A stretch of 64,000 nucleotides of DNA from Schistocephalus solidus (Eukaryota; Platyhelminthes; Cestoda; Diphyllobothriidea; Diphyllobothriidae), in the NCBI GenBank assembly GCA_017591395.1, contig WEDG01002857.1, forward strand, positions 1-64,000, read 5' to 3'. The notes beneath the pieces were generated by a model. That model made no database searches. It was not told the origin of the DNA and saw only the letters and a program-made list of their open reading frames with translations. The translations under genes and the position numbers were made by a program. Shown here piece after piece: positions 1-12,345 of this stretch. The stretch's first letter is position 1. Each line of letters starts with the position of its first letter.

Positions 1-1640
1 TGGCGCGATTTCATCAACTGGTGCATGCTTATATTGGGCAAGAGACGATTTTTTGGTGCACCCAGACAGAATTTTAAGCCAAATTTTGCCAGATCAGGCA
101 ACTGAAAGACGCACTATCGTGGCAGGGAACATCTGTAGTCTGCTTACGAGTCTGATCCATTCACGGAAAAAGCAACTTTGCCAGAACCATAGTCTGATTA
201 TTCTAGACGCGGATGGCTGATAACGCCGCAGCAGAAATTAGGAAGAACGTCAACTTCCCCGTAGTCTCATTCAACGGGAACAGCCCAAGCAATAAGGTTC
301 GATTTGTTGGCTTAACTATTTGCAAACCCATGCTCATATTTAATCCAAATTTCATCACTGATGGACTGAATATCATCAACTTGAAAAATGAACAATTCCG
401 GGGGAAACAAAAACCATTCACCAAAAGATCTGATAGCCCAAATTGTTCTTGACTATGTTCATAGCCTCACATAAATGTTGCAGATTTTGGCTTCGCGACT
501 CATGCTCATTTTTTGCATATTTTTTTAAAAAAGGAACTGGGGTCGTTGTGATGAGAGCTTTGATGAACTCAACCCGACATCCTCCCAGTAAGTCAAGTAT
601 TTTACAATTGTTAGAGGCTTTAGATTTTTATTGTTTCATGAAATAAGCTCGGATAAATATAAAACAGTCGCCTTTCAGCTAATCAGCCTCAGACTCTTAC
701 GACGGTCCACTTGCTCGTTTTAGGCCACCTGAAGCCACTGCCGTTCTTTTATGCCCTCCAGAATTGACTCTTCTGGATTAAAGGTAGGCCAATTAAACCA
801 GAATCTGTCTTCGTGTGATCCTCATCCATGCTAAATAACTCTTAAGAGCTCCTAGTGCTAAAAAAAAACGATAAAGTGTCTTAACGATTCAAAATCACTG
901 TTATGCATTGCATAACATAAATGAGGCCTACTAAAGTTATTTAAGTAGACATGTAATCGTGAAGATATATCTGCTCACAGAGCATGGTAACGATGAATCA
1001 AGCAACATCCTTTTGTACGGGAAGTAGACGATCTGAGAATTGAATGAAGTATCGTCTTCATGTGAGTAATAAAGCACTCAATCTTTCCATCTGATGCCGG
1101 CATACAGAAGCCTGTGTAGTTACAGCCAGACCTGTGGCCTTGCTAATTGATTGACTACTGCTCTCCTTTGTCCTGTAGCTGCTGTCATCTCTGGACGATA
1201 TCGAAGGCTCCCAAAAAAGTCAACCATAATTATTCGGTAATTGACCAGTCTCTTGCTTCGGTACTCATATGTCTAGCTGAAATTCGAATATTTGCCCTTG
1301 CATATACTTGCGTCGACGTACGACCACAAAGCACATCCAACAGAACTGCAGTTTATCTAGGGTAGAAGATGCCAAATTTTCGGGCCTAAAAAGCAGGTCC
1401 TGAGTTTATAAGAGCCGTTATGTTGATTATAGAAGCGGGTTTTAGAAAACAGTCGCAAAGCAAGTAACACAATCACTGGAACAATAGCATTTTCAGCCTG
1501 GCGTTTCGGCTGCTCACTCGAATCCATCATCAGACAGGGTTCGCAGTATTTACAGGATGTATTGCTCAGCCAATAACTGCCTATAATAATTGTCAGCTCC
1601 CGAGTGCATCGTGGATAGTTGCATCTGGTTCGATAATTGT
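1..1640. other. No gene recognised
   Basis: Open frames here are short and show no family resemblance. I see no repeat copy shared with the rest of the window. Confidence 0.4.
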
Positions 1641-1648
1641 CGGAACGG

Positions 1649-2250
1649 CTAGATATTGCAGTAGGCAGTTGCCATGACGTTGCTGTTCCACTGTGTGCCT
1701 GTCGTGATGAACGGTTCCCACGAACTTTGCACGTGGTTTAATAATTGCCCGCAGTCAGGCTCAACGACACCGGCACCAGGAACAGTGGTTATTCGTACGT
1801 TATCCGCGTGGCTAACTACATTGACCAGGCAAAGTGGCAGCACCGAATATGGAGCGGGGAGATCAGTGCGCTTGTTGACTGATTGAAAGCTGGGAAACCG
1901 TGACCCACGGATGTTGCGACCCAAGTGGTTGTCACCTTTTGCGAGGATTTCAGCTTCATCAAACTGTACGGTTTAGTCGGGTTTGGCGTTATTCCTCCTC
2001 ATTGCTCCTGTGTACTCGCGTTCAGAGAAGCCTTCCGGTTGCTCACACATTGTTGCTTTGCTCAAAACTACACCGGATCTCGTAGACAGCACCCGATATT
2101 TATTGACGTGTCAGGGTTTTTTTTCGTTTGCCTGATCTTATGCCCTACGGTTATCTCCAGTCGGTCTGTGTGCAACCCCTACTCAAAGTGGTGTGAGAAA
2201 GTGGCTGACGAATTCCTAGACATTCTTTACCTATGCAAGAGCTTCAAAAA
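1649..2250 (-). mobile_element. Decayed Penelope-like element, GIY-YIG to C-terminus
   Basis: Read on the minus strand, a WVGVAHRP segment (about 2190-2160) and a broken GIY-YIG region are followed by FDEAEILAKGDN and SVNKRTDLPAPYSVLPLCL (1924-1740). The plus-strand copies at 10.4-12.0 kb have the same blocks in the same order. Frameshifts and stops make it non-functional. It has the same protein architecture as the copy at 48.3-49.3 kb. Confidence 0.75.
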
Positions 2251-2552
2251 GTTTAAGACCGGTCAGCTTTGGTCTCTCGTCGCGTTAGTTTACTCATCTG
2301 CGTGCTATCATCGCACCACTGCATCCACGTGCGATGTGCGTGAGAGCCCATAATTTTGACGGACATGCAGGTGCACAGCAATTGCATGACAAACTGTACA
2401 TGGCAACAACTGGCCAGTCTGACAATTATACCACCTCTTGCAACTACCTGCGATGCAGTCGGGAGCTGCCGATTGTGACAGGCATAAATGACCTAGCAAG
2501 TACATCCTATTAATGCTGCAAGCCCTGGGCAATCCAATACCCTTGTCTGACC

Positions 2553-2600
2553 CTGTCTCTGATGATGGATTTGAGTGAGAATCATAAACCGCAGGCTGAT
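2553..2600 (+). ncRNA. Degenerate hammerhead-like motif at a PLE 3' end
   Basis: CTGATGA at 2559-2565 is preceded by GTCT and followed by a possible helix II and then CCGCAGG. The GAAAC box has become TAAAC, so catalysis is unlikely. It resembles the tails at 11.30, 12.22 and 48.25 kb. Confidence 0.4.
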
Positions 2601-2639
2601 TAAGCTCCTCTTCCAGTGATCGTGTTTTCTTTTTTTGAC

Positions 2640-4560
2640 ATTACCACTCGAGCTGTCGAGGGCGGCTCTAATGACAATATCTTTGCTGTCTGGATATGAC
2701 CGTTTTGCCATTGTTTTCATTATTTGGTCTCCGTGGGGGTGGTAAACGTGTTCAGCGTGGTCGATGCCGCATATGATAATGGCACAATGGTGGCGCAAGG
2801 CACTGTCAATGATATCACTGTTAACAATTAACAGGCTGTTAGAAAATGAAGCGGAAGAATCATAAATGTGTTACTAAACATGCTGTTATTATTCTTTCAT
2901 TAATATTTTGAACAAGATTTCAGTACCGATGGAGTCGCCCCACTTCTAACAAACCTATTGGACCGAAAAGCCTGTATTTCTTCGACAAAAAAAGCGGAAA
3001 TGCTATCATGATTTAACCTTAATTTATTGCATTGCTACTTTAAACGGATTAAGTACACATGTAAGTGTTTTGGAACTTTTGGTTTGCGGTAAACAGAGTT
3101 GGTAGGTCAACAGGGCATTGTTGACTGCAATGCATATGATTTATGATTCGGTCTTAAGGAAAGCTTAAGGCATTTATGGGCTACGCGTTATTGTCACGAA
3201 GAGTTGGTTGTTGGCATACACTGAACGTTGGGATGATATTCGACAAATCAATTATTCGATCATTTTAATTATTTAATAATTTAACCTTTAATTGACTTGG
3301 GCCTTTTTAAATAATAATAATAATAATCATTATAATCACAATTTTCGATTGGCGAAAGCTTTAGGGAAGTTGTTACTGAGCGGTCGCTAGCGAATCAGTA
3401 GACTTTTTGCAAGATAATTTCTACGAGAAACAAATTTAAACATTGTGCCATGTTTTGTAAACTGAATAGCACACTTAAAAACCGGATTTTATATTTGATA
3501 ATTTCCTTATTTCTACCGTTATAGCTTCCTACTAGTTACCATTTTATCCCACCCATAAAACCCACCTATAACACCGGTTTGGGTTTTATAACTAGAGTAA
3601 CATTTCAAATCGCTGACATTTGTTTTGCTAGACAGAGGAGACGTTCTGTCTAGACACCTTTAACCGAATCCCCCCTTTGAGAGCAGACCTTGGTGTTCGG
3701 GATAACTTTGCCGTCTTCCGCAGTGCCAAGCAGACCTTGACATGTATAGCTTACCTCATGGTCTGGCAGAACTGCATAGACTACTAATTAAACCCACTTG
3801 CTTCGAAGTACCCGCATCTATTTGCTTACGAGTTTATCTCTGACTTTCAGCAAGTAACCGTATCCCTGACGGGCGTCTTCGAGAGAGTCCAGCAAAATGT
3901 AGAACAAGCGAATTTTTCAACCAATCTTTCGACCAGATGACCACTGTCTGCTGAATTGCTACTTAAGACCACTTTAGCCCCATGATGGCACATTACTTCC
4001 AGGCCAACACAAGGGACTTTATCGAATGACTGCGTTTTCTTTGTCTGGGAACTAAAAAGGAGATAAATACTCTACCCTCTCTCCTTCTGGTTTACTCCAT
4101 TTGACCTCCTTATTATCAAGACCAGATAAAGAACATACTTTACCTGCCAGACAGTCTGCCTTTTGCAAGTGCCCCTACTTTTACCAATTTTATTCAGAGT
4201 GCCCTCTCCGGACATCGCCATACATCTACTGCTGTCCATTTAACAATAAACATGTGAATAACTGAGACAAAAGCGACCTTAGAAACTCCGAGTTATTACA
4301 AATCTTTTATGAAGTTACCTCATTGACATACACTACGAAGAACCTTGGTGAGACCGTTTCACTTATTTTTTGGCCTACAAATCTCTGAGCTCAACAATCT
4401 GGCTGACCAAGACGAATAAGATAAAAGTGGCCATTAAGAACTTACTTGTCTTTAGAGGCAATAGTTCAAGAGTGAGACGGCCACTGTTGCAATTGGTAAG
4501 GTTTTAAACAAACGGAATATCTTCCGACACTTCTCGTACTAAATTGGTAAGATTTTCAAA
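2640..4560. other. No gene recognised
   Basis: AT-rich and stop-dense on both strands. I recognise no protein family or shared repeat in this stretch. Confidence 0.4.
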
Positions 4561-4564
4561 ATAA

Positions 4565-4705
4565 ACAATGCCAAAAAAGATTAGGGAGACTGGAGTGGCC
4601 ATTTCTGGCACATTAGCTAGCCATATCAAACCCAAGGTTCGAACCCGCAACTCGTTGCTCAGAAGTCACAACGCTCTAATCGTTGAGCCATCTGCCTTCA
4701 CGAGT
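4565..4705 (-). mobile_element. tRNA-derived SINE copy
   Basis: On the minus strand a tRNA-like head with a B-box (GGGTTCGAACC type) precedes a body ending in the 'tggccatttctgg / ctgatgacggctaat' segment. The same segment recurs in about a dozen copies across the window. Confidence 0.65.
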
Positions 4706-4774
4706 GAGATCCGGTCACAATCGGTGAGCATTCATCAACCAATGCAGTCAATATTCCCTAACTAAACCGACCAG

Positions 4775-4825
4775 GCAAAGTGTCAGCACCGAATATGGAG
4801 CGGGGAGGTCATTGCACTTGTTGAT
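4775..4825 (-). mobile_element. Short PLE C-terminal remnant
   Basis: About 50 bp nearly identical to 1823-1873 ('caggcaaagtg.cagcacc'), encoding NDLPAPYSVL on the minus strand. It lies between two SINE copies. Confidence 0.6.
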
Positions 4826-4990
4826 TGGCCTATGGCTCGTTGGTTAGAGCGTTGAGCTTCGCGTAGCAGGTCGCGCGTTTAAGTCTTGGATCCGGCTCCA
4901 CCTGGGGTTGTGTATGGCTGGCTGATGACGGCTAATGAGCCATAAACGGCCATTCCAGTCTCCTTTGTCTTTGTGGGCGTTGTTAACCGC
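4826..4990 (+). mobile_element. tRNA-derived SINE copy
   Basis: The head TGGCTCGTTGGTTAGAGCGT is a good A-box region. The B-box is degenerate (CGCGTTTAAGTC). The body ends 'ggccattccagtctcctttg'. It is the most intact plus-strand copy and lies head-to-head with the copy at 4.57 kb. Confidence 0.7.
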
Positions 4991-5689
4991 CGCTGGGCGA
5001 GAATGATCCCAAAGCCAGACCCGGACGAGTGAGTTCCGTTGACGATCGGTGAGTGTTCATCAGCGAAGATCTAGCGCAGGCAAAATCGTCAATCTATCTA
5101 GACGGAGGGTGGGTTGAGTTACATTGCAGGGATCTAAACCGTATTTGAACTCGGAGCATTACAATCATTAGGCCAAAAACATAAGGCATCAGAATGAGGA
5201 ATTTATTGTGCACAGAACCCCGGTGTTGCTGTTCCAGACTGTAGCGGCCATCGGAAAAGCCAAAGCTAATGTTGACAGCGTCCAGTCAGGCCTTGGTGAG
5301 AGTGATGGCTGCTTTAATAGGACTGCGAAACAGGTTCAAGTGTTCTCCAATTGGTGCGTGCATCAGAAAACTGACCGATTCGGATTTTGGCCTCATTCTG
5401 AAAGTGGGGAAAAGAGTGAGGTAGACGGTTCAGCGCGTTTTCTTCACTGCAAACAATCTGACGCGCTTGGAACAATCACAGTGCGCTTAAAGCCGTGGCA
5501 TGGAAGTTTAATAACTGCTGGGATAACTCGGACCGCGTGGTCAGCCTAGTCTGTGTTATTGTGTGGAGTGGCTGACTGGCGGACTGAGAGTCAGTCTGAA
5601 ATGGCTCCTCCTTAATGTGGCCTTTGTGGCGCTCCCAATCAGTTGGGATCCGAGCCATCCCCCAGTGTAGTATTTTTCTTGTTTTGTGT

Positions 5690-5900
5690 TGGATCACAGT
5701 GCGTGGGCCTGTGCCATCTCCCATCTCTGATCTACTTGACTCAGTCTTGACACCGGGCCCAGATGGGGGAGCGAAACAGAGAGTGAGGTAGATGCGTTGA
5801 AAGTATACTCTCACTATAACGTAGTGCAAGTCACCGCCCCTGCAACACCCTGCTGTGGTGTATACGATGGATATCATCGAAAACGATGGTCGAATTAGCA
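5690..5900 (+). repeat. Partial copy of the 450-bp dispersed repeat
   Basis: Shares the '(g)gcccagatgggggagcgaaa', 'aagtcaccgcccctgca' and 'cgaaaacgatggtcgaa' blocks with copies at 8.1, 18.7, 19.2, 34.4 and 63.8 kb. Confidence 0.6.
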
Positions 5901-6689
5901 TGAAATCGCCCGAGGGCTATCGCGTCTGGTGGCCCATGCTGCATCGACCGAGGTTTCGATTGGGTAAACGCAACCATCCGGACGCAGGTGTATGCCAAGT
6001 GGAGGTCTGTCAAATGTCTGCAGGTCAGAGGGATCAAAAATCGCTAGCAGTTTAAAATAAGATTCGAAAAGATACACTTCAGTCCAAAGCGTTCACCATG
6101 TATAATTCTCGCAACAGATCACCTCACGTTCGCCTATAAAACAAAATAAACTGTGTCGGTTTTGGAGGTACATTACAAAAGAGCTTGATACCTAACCGCT
6201 TTGGTGGTCCTTATTGCTCCTAATGTGACCTTTCAAAGGTCCTGACATTTGCTTTGGAAGACGTCTTTATCGAACCCATAAAAGTTACCACAATGGCGTT
6301 TAGTAGGGATGTTACGCTTCCTGCCACTTCCAAGTAATGAGCGGACGGTTTAAAGGAGTTCATTATGAACAGTATTCAGAAAGACCACCAGCATAAAAAA
6401 TAGAAGGCATCAATAAAACTCACTCTCCAGTCCGCAAACGTAACTGCGCTTAGACTATATTTAAAAGAATTGGAACACACTGCGGTACCCCAGCCGATGG
6501 AAGCGCTGAATGATATTACCTTCATGAGCTATTGGATATCCAAACTATTTAATCAGACAAATGAAATGCCGACTGAATAACTGACGGCCAAAAGAACAGT
6601 AATCCGAAGTCTGGCGGACCATTTCCTACATAAAAGGGTCTTCACGGCCGCACCTTGACTATTACACGCCACCTGAATAGGCATAGTTA

Positions 6690-6990
6690 ATCGAACGCGG
6701 ACAAAAACTTGCCACCGTATGAAAGGACAAACTGTCCTCAACTGAAACCTCTGCAGTTGTCTACCTAATATTTTGCAATGATGGGAACTGCAACTACGTT
6801 GGGGAAACTGGACAAAATTTGCAGACCCGCTTACATCGGCGCAAATTGGCAACTCAAAGGTTTGACCAAATCTCCCAGCTTTCGATCCAGTCTGGAGGAA
6901 CTGGCCATACTTTCGACATTTAATGAGTGACCAACTTAGACCGAGGGACCTCAAAAGCGGAACGACTCAGGCTTGAATCATGTTTCTCAG
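6690..6990 (+). mobile_element. PLE fragment with GIY-YIG endonuclease core
   Basis: The plus strand encodes AVVYLIFCNDGNCNYVGETG followed by LQTRLHRR and GGTGHTFDI. This is the VY...YVG core of a Penelope-type GIY-YIG domain (about 6735-6905). After two stops, AERLRLESCFSDAGF continues the usual C-terminal block. It is more diverged from the 10-12 kb family than those copies are from each other, so it probably belongs to a separate family. No RT is seen upstream. Confidence 0.72.
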
Positions 6991-6999
6991 ATGCCGGCT

Positions 7000-8100
7000 T
7001 CATTTAAAGGCATCTGGACCTTCCTGTGGCCACGACATGAAGGTAAGATTTGTGAGCGGAGACGGTGTCGCGACGAGCCATTCCAAAATTATCGTCCATC
7101 AAAATGAGTACATGTAACGCCAGCGGCCGTCGAGCCCCACAAATATCAGTCGAAATTCGGGAAAGTGAAAATGTGCACCACTGAGACACTATCTTCCTCT
7201 AATAACAATCAAGACGAGATAAATATGCTGAACGTAAACTGCAAAAGCCAACGAACTGAACACTCCTCAAACTGATCAAGGATGATCTGCAATCTATCGG
7301 GAGGTACCAGGCTGCAAATTATACTCCAAACTTTCCTATTTTCTGCAAAATCTTTGTTTCGCAATTCGCATGCCTTTCGCAGTCCTCCAGGTACATCAGG
7401 AACAAAATGAATCCCGATACTGATACCTGAGGATCTTCACTCTTGACCATAGCAGGACTTCGTCTGGTTGACCCAAACAACCTAACGCCGACCTACAGGA
7501 CTTTATCCTTTGACAAGATTACCTCTAAGTTCTATTCTTTCAGATTATAATAGTCTCTAAAGCCAAAGAAGGCAGCGTGGGTCATGTGACTATCCTCGGT
7601 TGCTGGAATCCAGCTCTGGACATATTGCAGATGATCCTCCTTCCAAGGGCAGCTCGATATCAAGTTTTAAACCACTAAAAATTGTACCAGTTCTCGTTTG
7701 ATAATCCAATCCATAGATTTATCCTGTCATGTCATGATTATGAGCCTGTTATTTTTCGTAGATGACTTGGGAATAAATAAATATGCATTCTACGCACAAC
7801 AGGGATTGGAAAGATTGCTACTGTTGTGCATCGACCTGCCAGGACTGAGACGAAATGGCTAATGGAGATGTCATCTCAACCCCATCGTTTAAACAAGCGG
7901 ATTAATGAAGGTGTTGCATAGATGGCAAATATAAAAGCACATTGCCATACTGAGTGAAAGGAAGAAGGAAGGGTGAGGAGACAGATTTCTGGCCATCGAA
8001 CGATCGGAAGTGCACAACCAAAGGGGAGAGTCTAGACGTGGAAGCAGAAAACGGGCACAAATTTTAACTTTTAAAAGACCTAAGGGGAGGGGACTGGATC
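7000..8100. other. No gene recognised
   Basis: Stop-dense on both strands. I see no recognisable domain. Confidence 0.35.
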
Positions 8101-8104
8101 AGGT

Positions 8105-8545
8105 ACGGCAAGCCTTATTCCGTGGTGCGTGGTGGAACGCGTAGGTGCGGGCTCACGCCGCTGCAGCCACTTGCACCACCTCATGCCGCCTGTGGCCTTC
8201 TTGAACCCATCTTGACTACCCTGAACCAAGAAGGGGCTCAGATCAGGGCATGGAGGGGGCATGGTGGCACGCGTATGTGCGGGCTCAAGCAGCCCACTCC
8301 ATGGGATCAGATTCATGCGTGGCGGCCGCGACAGTCACCTGCGCCCTCTCTCGCCTCCGGTTCTCTTGACTCTGTCTTGACAACGGGTAAAGACGGGTGA
8401 CAGAAGAGAGAGAGTATGTGAGAGATGCAGCGCTTGTCTTATATCCCTTAAAACTAATCCACACGCAAGTCACCGTCCCTGCATCGCCATCCTGTGGAGC
8501 ACATGGTGGACCTCATCGGAATCGACGGTTGAACAGTCGTACTTT
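8105..8545 (+). repeat. 450-bp dispersed repeat, near full-length copy
   Basis: Runs from 'ggcaagccttattccg' to 'atcgacggttgaac'. Internal direct repetition of 'catcttgactaccct/cttgactctgtcttgac' blocks occurs. It shares order and sequence with 18645-18990 (same strand) and, inverted, with 19215-19640 and 63778-64000. No coding capacity is recognised. Confidence 0.75.
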
Positions 8546-9105
8546 CAAAAGGCAAAGTTTAACTTGACACGCTTTCCTATAAATATCCAAACGCAAGGCA
8601 ACTTTCGCCAGATAGTTCGAAGAACATGGGTTCAGTTCAATAGCTTGTGGCAAAACAGGCAACGGCAGTGTGAACCGAAAAGCCTGCTTTTTACGACATG
8701 TAGTTTATCTGGAGTTGTTGCTGTTGTTTTTGTTTTTATGTTTCCAAAACGGCAGACTGGCGGCAGACAGGACGTGTACTGAGAACGGGAAACAGCACAA
8801 GTGCGGAGTTAAATGGCAAGGCTGGAACGTCATAGGCTGACGGGTGGCCAATGAGAAAAAAGGATCATCTGGCCCTGCGTACATGACCTTGATAGTTGCT
8901 TTGTCATGCAGGCGTGGCGTGATGGCTAGACTGTGCGGTCAGCAGGTAGCAACAGACGACGAATGCCTGCTCAAAAGTCGATCCTATGGCGATGGTGTCA
9001 GGCGTGCTCGCCGAAATGGCGCAGCAATTAAATTTCCTTCAAAAATCTACAACTCAACCATTAGACTGGGAGAACCTGACCCAGGATTTCCCAGCCTGAA
9101 GAACA

Positions 9106-9151
9106 GCAGTTACTACTACTGCTATTACTACTGCTACTACTACTACTACTT

Positions 9152-9237
<86 letters not shown>

Positions 9238-9238
9238 G

Positions 9239-9280
<42 letters not shown>

Positions 9281-9625
9281 ACTACTACTGCTACTACTAA
9301 TAATAATAATACTACTACTAATGCTACTACTACTAATACTACTACTACTACTACTAACTACTACTACTACTACTACTACTACAACTACTACTACTATTAC
9401 TACTACTACTACAACTACGACTACTACTACTAACAAATACTACTACTACGACTACTATTACTACTAATACTAATACTACTACTACTACTAATACTTCTAA
9501 CTACTACTACTGCTACTACTACTATTCCTTCTACTAATACTTCTAGTTATACTACTAATACTACTACAAGTACTACTAATAATTCTACTACTTCTACTAC
9601 TACTAATACTACAACTACTACTTTT
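9106..9625 (+). repeat. TAC/CTA trinucleotide microsatellite
   Basis: About 500 bp of (CTA/TAC)n with increasing interruptions (TAA, TGC, CAA) towards the right end. Frames through it read as poly-Tyr or poly-Thr and are not genes. Confidence 0.97.
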
Positions 9626-10359
9626 GCCATTGCAAATATCCTTGTTGCTACCAAATTCTAATCAGTGAGGTCTTTTGTTGGATTCAGTATATCTTAACTT
9701 TCGAAGGGCCCTTCACGCTGTGACCTGACCGCATTCGACTAAGTGGCTGAGTTTCCTCACTGGACCACGAGCAGATACGTGGCCCAAGCCGCAATCTGGA
9801 TTTGTTAAATAAACAGAATCATTTGGTTAAGCTGGCACAGTTAATGGTAAGATGCCGAGCTGAACCACGTCACGATAAGTGTGCAGTGAGATATTCGTCA
9901 GTCTGCATTACCGACTGGGGTTCAACGTTTTGTAGCAAGAGCCTGACTGGCTAATAAGGACTAGAGTACGCCCAAATCAAATCAGCCGATCTACCTCGGC
10001 GATGGAACACTGGATAATTCATCGGTAGCAATTTGATGTGGTCCCACGCATGCACATTTTTAACCTATTACACATTCTTATTCGTTCAATCAATAATCTG
10101 GTTGCTGAATGCTCGGCCTCTGATTCACGTTGAATAAGGAACACCGGCTAGCATGCACAATACTCAATGCCATAAGCCTGAATGCCAGCGATCAGATCCC
10201 AGAGCGCGAAGAGTCAAGAAGTATATTTAAGTTATTTGCTGTGGGTGCCTCGATGCCCACATGGCGCATCAAACACAGCCCATTAAATCAGCAAAGGGAC
10301 CTTCTGATATAAACGAAATACGGCTAGATAAGCAAGAGAACGAACTGTTCCGTACACGA

Positions 10360-11350
10360 AGAACGTATTGGAAGCCGTCAGGAACATTCTCACTCCATTT
10401 GGAATAGGGGTTGCACACATGCCAGAGGCAACCGTAAGGCACCGGGTCATGGCCTTCCTGGATGTCCTCATTTGCTGCAAGGATTGTGGTAGTCTGATAA
10501 CCAAGGTGTTCGGGAAAGCAGCAAATACAACGCAAGTACTGAACTTCAACAGCAACCACCAAATCAGTCGCAAACGCAGTTGCGTAAGGGTGCTATATCA
10601 GCGCACCGTCGGCCGCCTTCTCCCTCCACTTGGAGTTGGGGTGGCACACAGACCAGAAGCAACCATCAGGCGCCGATTCATGAGGCCGAAAGACTCGATG
10701 TCACGGTAGGAAAGGTCTGGCGTCGTTTACCGGATCTGGTGCAATTGTGGGCAAAGCAACTACGTCGGAGAAGCCGGGAGATTACCCCGGACGTGAATGG
10801 CCGAGCACGTGGCTGCGGTAAGGAGAAAAGACGCTGGTTCTCAGGCTGCAGCTCACTCAACGGGACCCGGCCATATTTTCAAGTTTGATTAGGCAGAAAT
10901 CCTTGCAAGAGGTGATAACCGCGTGAGCCATGAGCTGCTTGAGTCACGCTTCTCAGTCCCACAGTCTATCAACAACTGCGATGAACTCCCGTTACCATAT
11001 TCCGTGTTGAGGCATCGGCTGATCAGAGCAATGGGTCACGTGGACAGGACGTGCGTGACCAGCACCTCCAATGACAGTAAGCCAAATTTGCGGATCATTA
11101 TTTCGCTCGCATCCAGCATAAATGATGAAATCACGGCCATTAGCGACTCGGACGTGGACGGCCAAGCTATCATCACATGAATTCCGACACCCTGTGGTGA
11201 TCGCGATAGCTGCTAATTTCAGTACGCATGTGATCGCGGGGCCACTACGTACGATAAATACTGCTCACCTGGTTAATCTACCCCCCTTTTGCTACCGTCT
11301 CTGATGTTGGGTTCGAGAAAAAATCCGAAACTTCAGGCCAATAAACACCA
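10360..11350 (+). mobile_element. PLE copy 1, C-terminal half
   Basis: Plus strand. Two broken GVAHxPEAT blocks are followed by a decayed GIY-YIG domain (the 'caattgtgggcaaagcaact' region encodes CGQSNYVGEAGR in a shifted frame). RVSHELLESRF, a SINN block and PYSVLRHRLI follow. It ends in a hammerhead-like tail at 11.30 kb. It lies in tandem with copy 2. Confidence 0.75.
11296..11342 (+). ncRNA. Hammerhead-like motif, PLE copy 1 tail
   Basis: CTGATGT (A9 changed), helix II GGGTTC paired with GAATCC-like sequence, then CCGAAACTTCAGG. The upstream GTCT can pair with the downstream AGGC as helix I. The changes at A9 and the GUC cleavage triplet predict inactivity. Confidence 0.45.
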
Positions 11351-11579
11351 CGTTTCAGTGATTGCCTCTTCTTCTGAAGCAGAAGAACGTTACCATCAAA
11401 TGGCCATTTCTGGCCAGTTAGACGTCATTAGGCAGCCTCACCAAACCTTAGGTAATATATCCTGTGAGGCTTGAACCCGCTCGAACTGATAGTTGGACAA
11501 GGCATACGTAAACGACAAGGAGACCAATTCCAAATGGCCTTAGTTTCTGGCGAGTTTTTTGGTACAAAAATAACGTCTC

Positions 11580-12345
11580 GCATGCCGTCAGTCACTTGGA
11601 TGTGGCATTGCACACGGGTCAGAGGCAACCGTAAGGCGCCGGGTCATGAGGCCGAAAGGGACACTGTCACAGCAGGAAACGTCTGGCGTCGCTTACTGGA
11701 TTTGGTGCAGTTGTGGGCAAAGCAAATACGTCGGAGAAGCCGGGAGATTACCCCGGACGTGAATGGCCAAGCACGTGGCTGCGGTAAGGAGGAAAGACGT
11801 TAGCTCTCGGGTTTTAGCTAACTTGACGGGACCCAGTCATCATTTCAAGTTTCACGAGGCTGAAATCTTCGCAAGGGGTAATACTCGTGTGAGCAGCGAG
11901 CTGTTAGAGTTATGGTTTTCCGGCTCGCAGTCTATCAACAAGCGCAATGACCTCTCGTTACCATATTACGCGCTCAGTCTTCACCTTGGCAGAGGAATGA
12001 AGCCAAATTTCCTGGGCATTGTCACACCAGCATCACACAAGGATGATAAAATCACGGATATTAAACACTAAGACGTGGACTGCCAATGCATCAACCGATC
12101 AATTAAGACTCCCAGCGGTGATCGCGAGAGCTGCTTATTGCAGTACGCACATGATCGCGTGGTCACTACGTGCTATAAATACTACTCACCTTGTGCAAAT
12201 ATCGCCACGTTCTGCAACCCTCTCCGATGATGGGTTCGAGAGAGAATCAGAAACGTTAGGCCAATTAACTTCTTGTTCCAGAGATTGCACCTTCTTCTCC
12301 TGAACTGCTTCCCGGAACACGCCTGTTTGCTTCTATCAGCAATAG
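11580..12345 (+). mobile_element. PLE copy 2, C-terminal half
   Basis: Follows copy 1 directly, same strand and same blocks. GIY-YIG core 11700-11790 (SKYVGEAGRLPRT), then FKFHEAEIFARGNTRVSSEL, FSGSQSINKRNDLSLPYYAL, and a hammerhead-like tail. The 11640-11790 segment is about 90% similar to 10675-10825 by eye. Confidence 0.75.
12219..12264 (+). ncRNA. Hammerhead-like motif, PLE copy 2 tail
   Basis: CCGATGA (U4 changed to C), helix II GGGTTC/GAATC(A) with a GAGAGA loop, then GAAACGTTAGG. The core is close to consensus, but U4 and the cleavage triplet (GUU) deviate. Confidence 0.5.

Noticed and set aside
8844..9281. Plus-strand open frame ending in a long poly-Tyr run
   Set aside because: The run is the translated TAC microsatellite, and the N-terminal part has no family resemblance.
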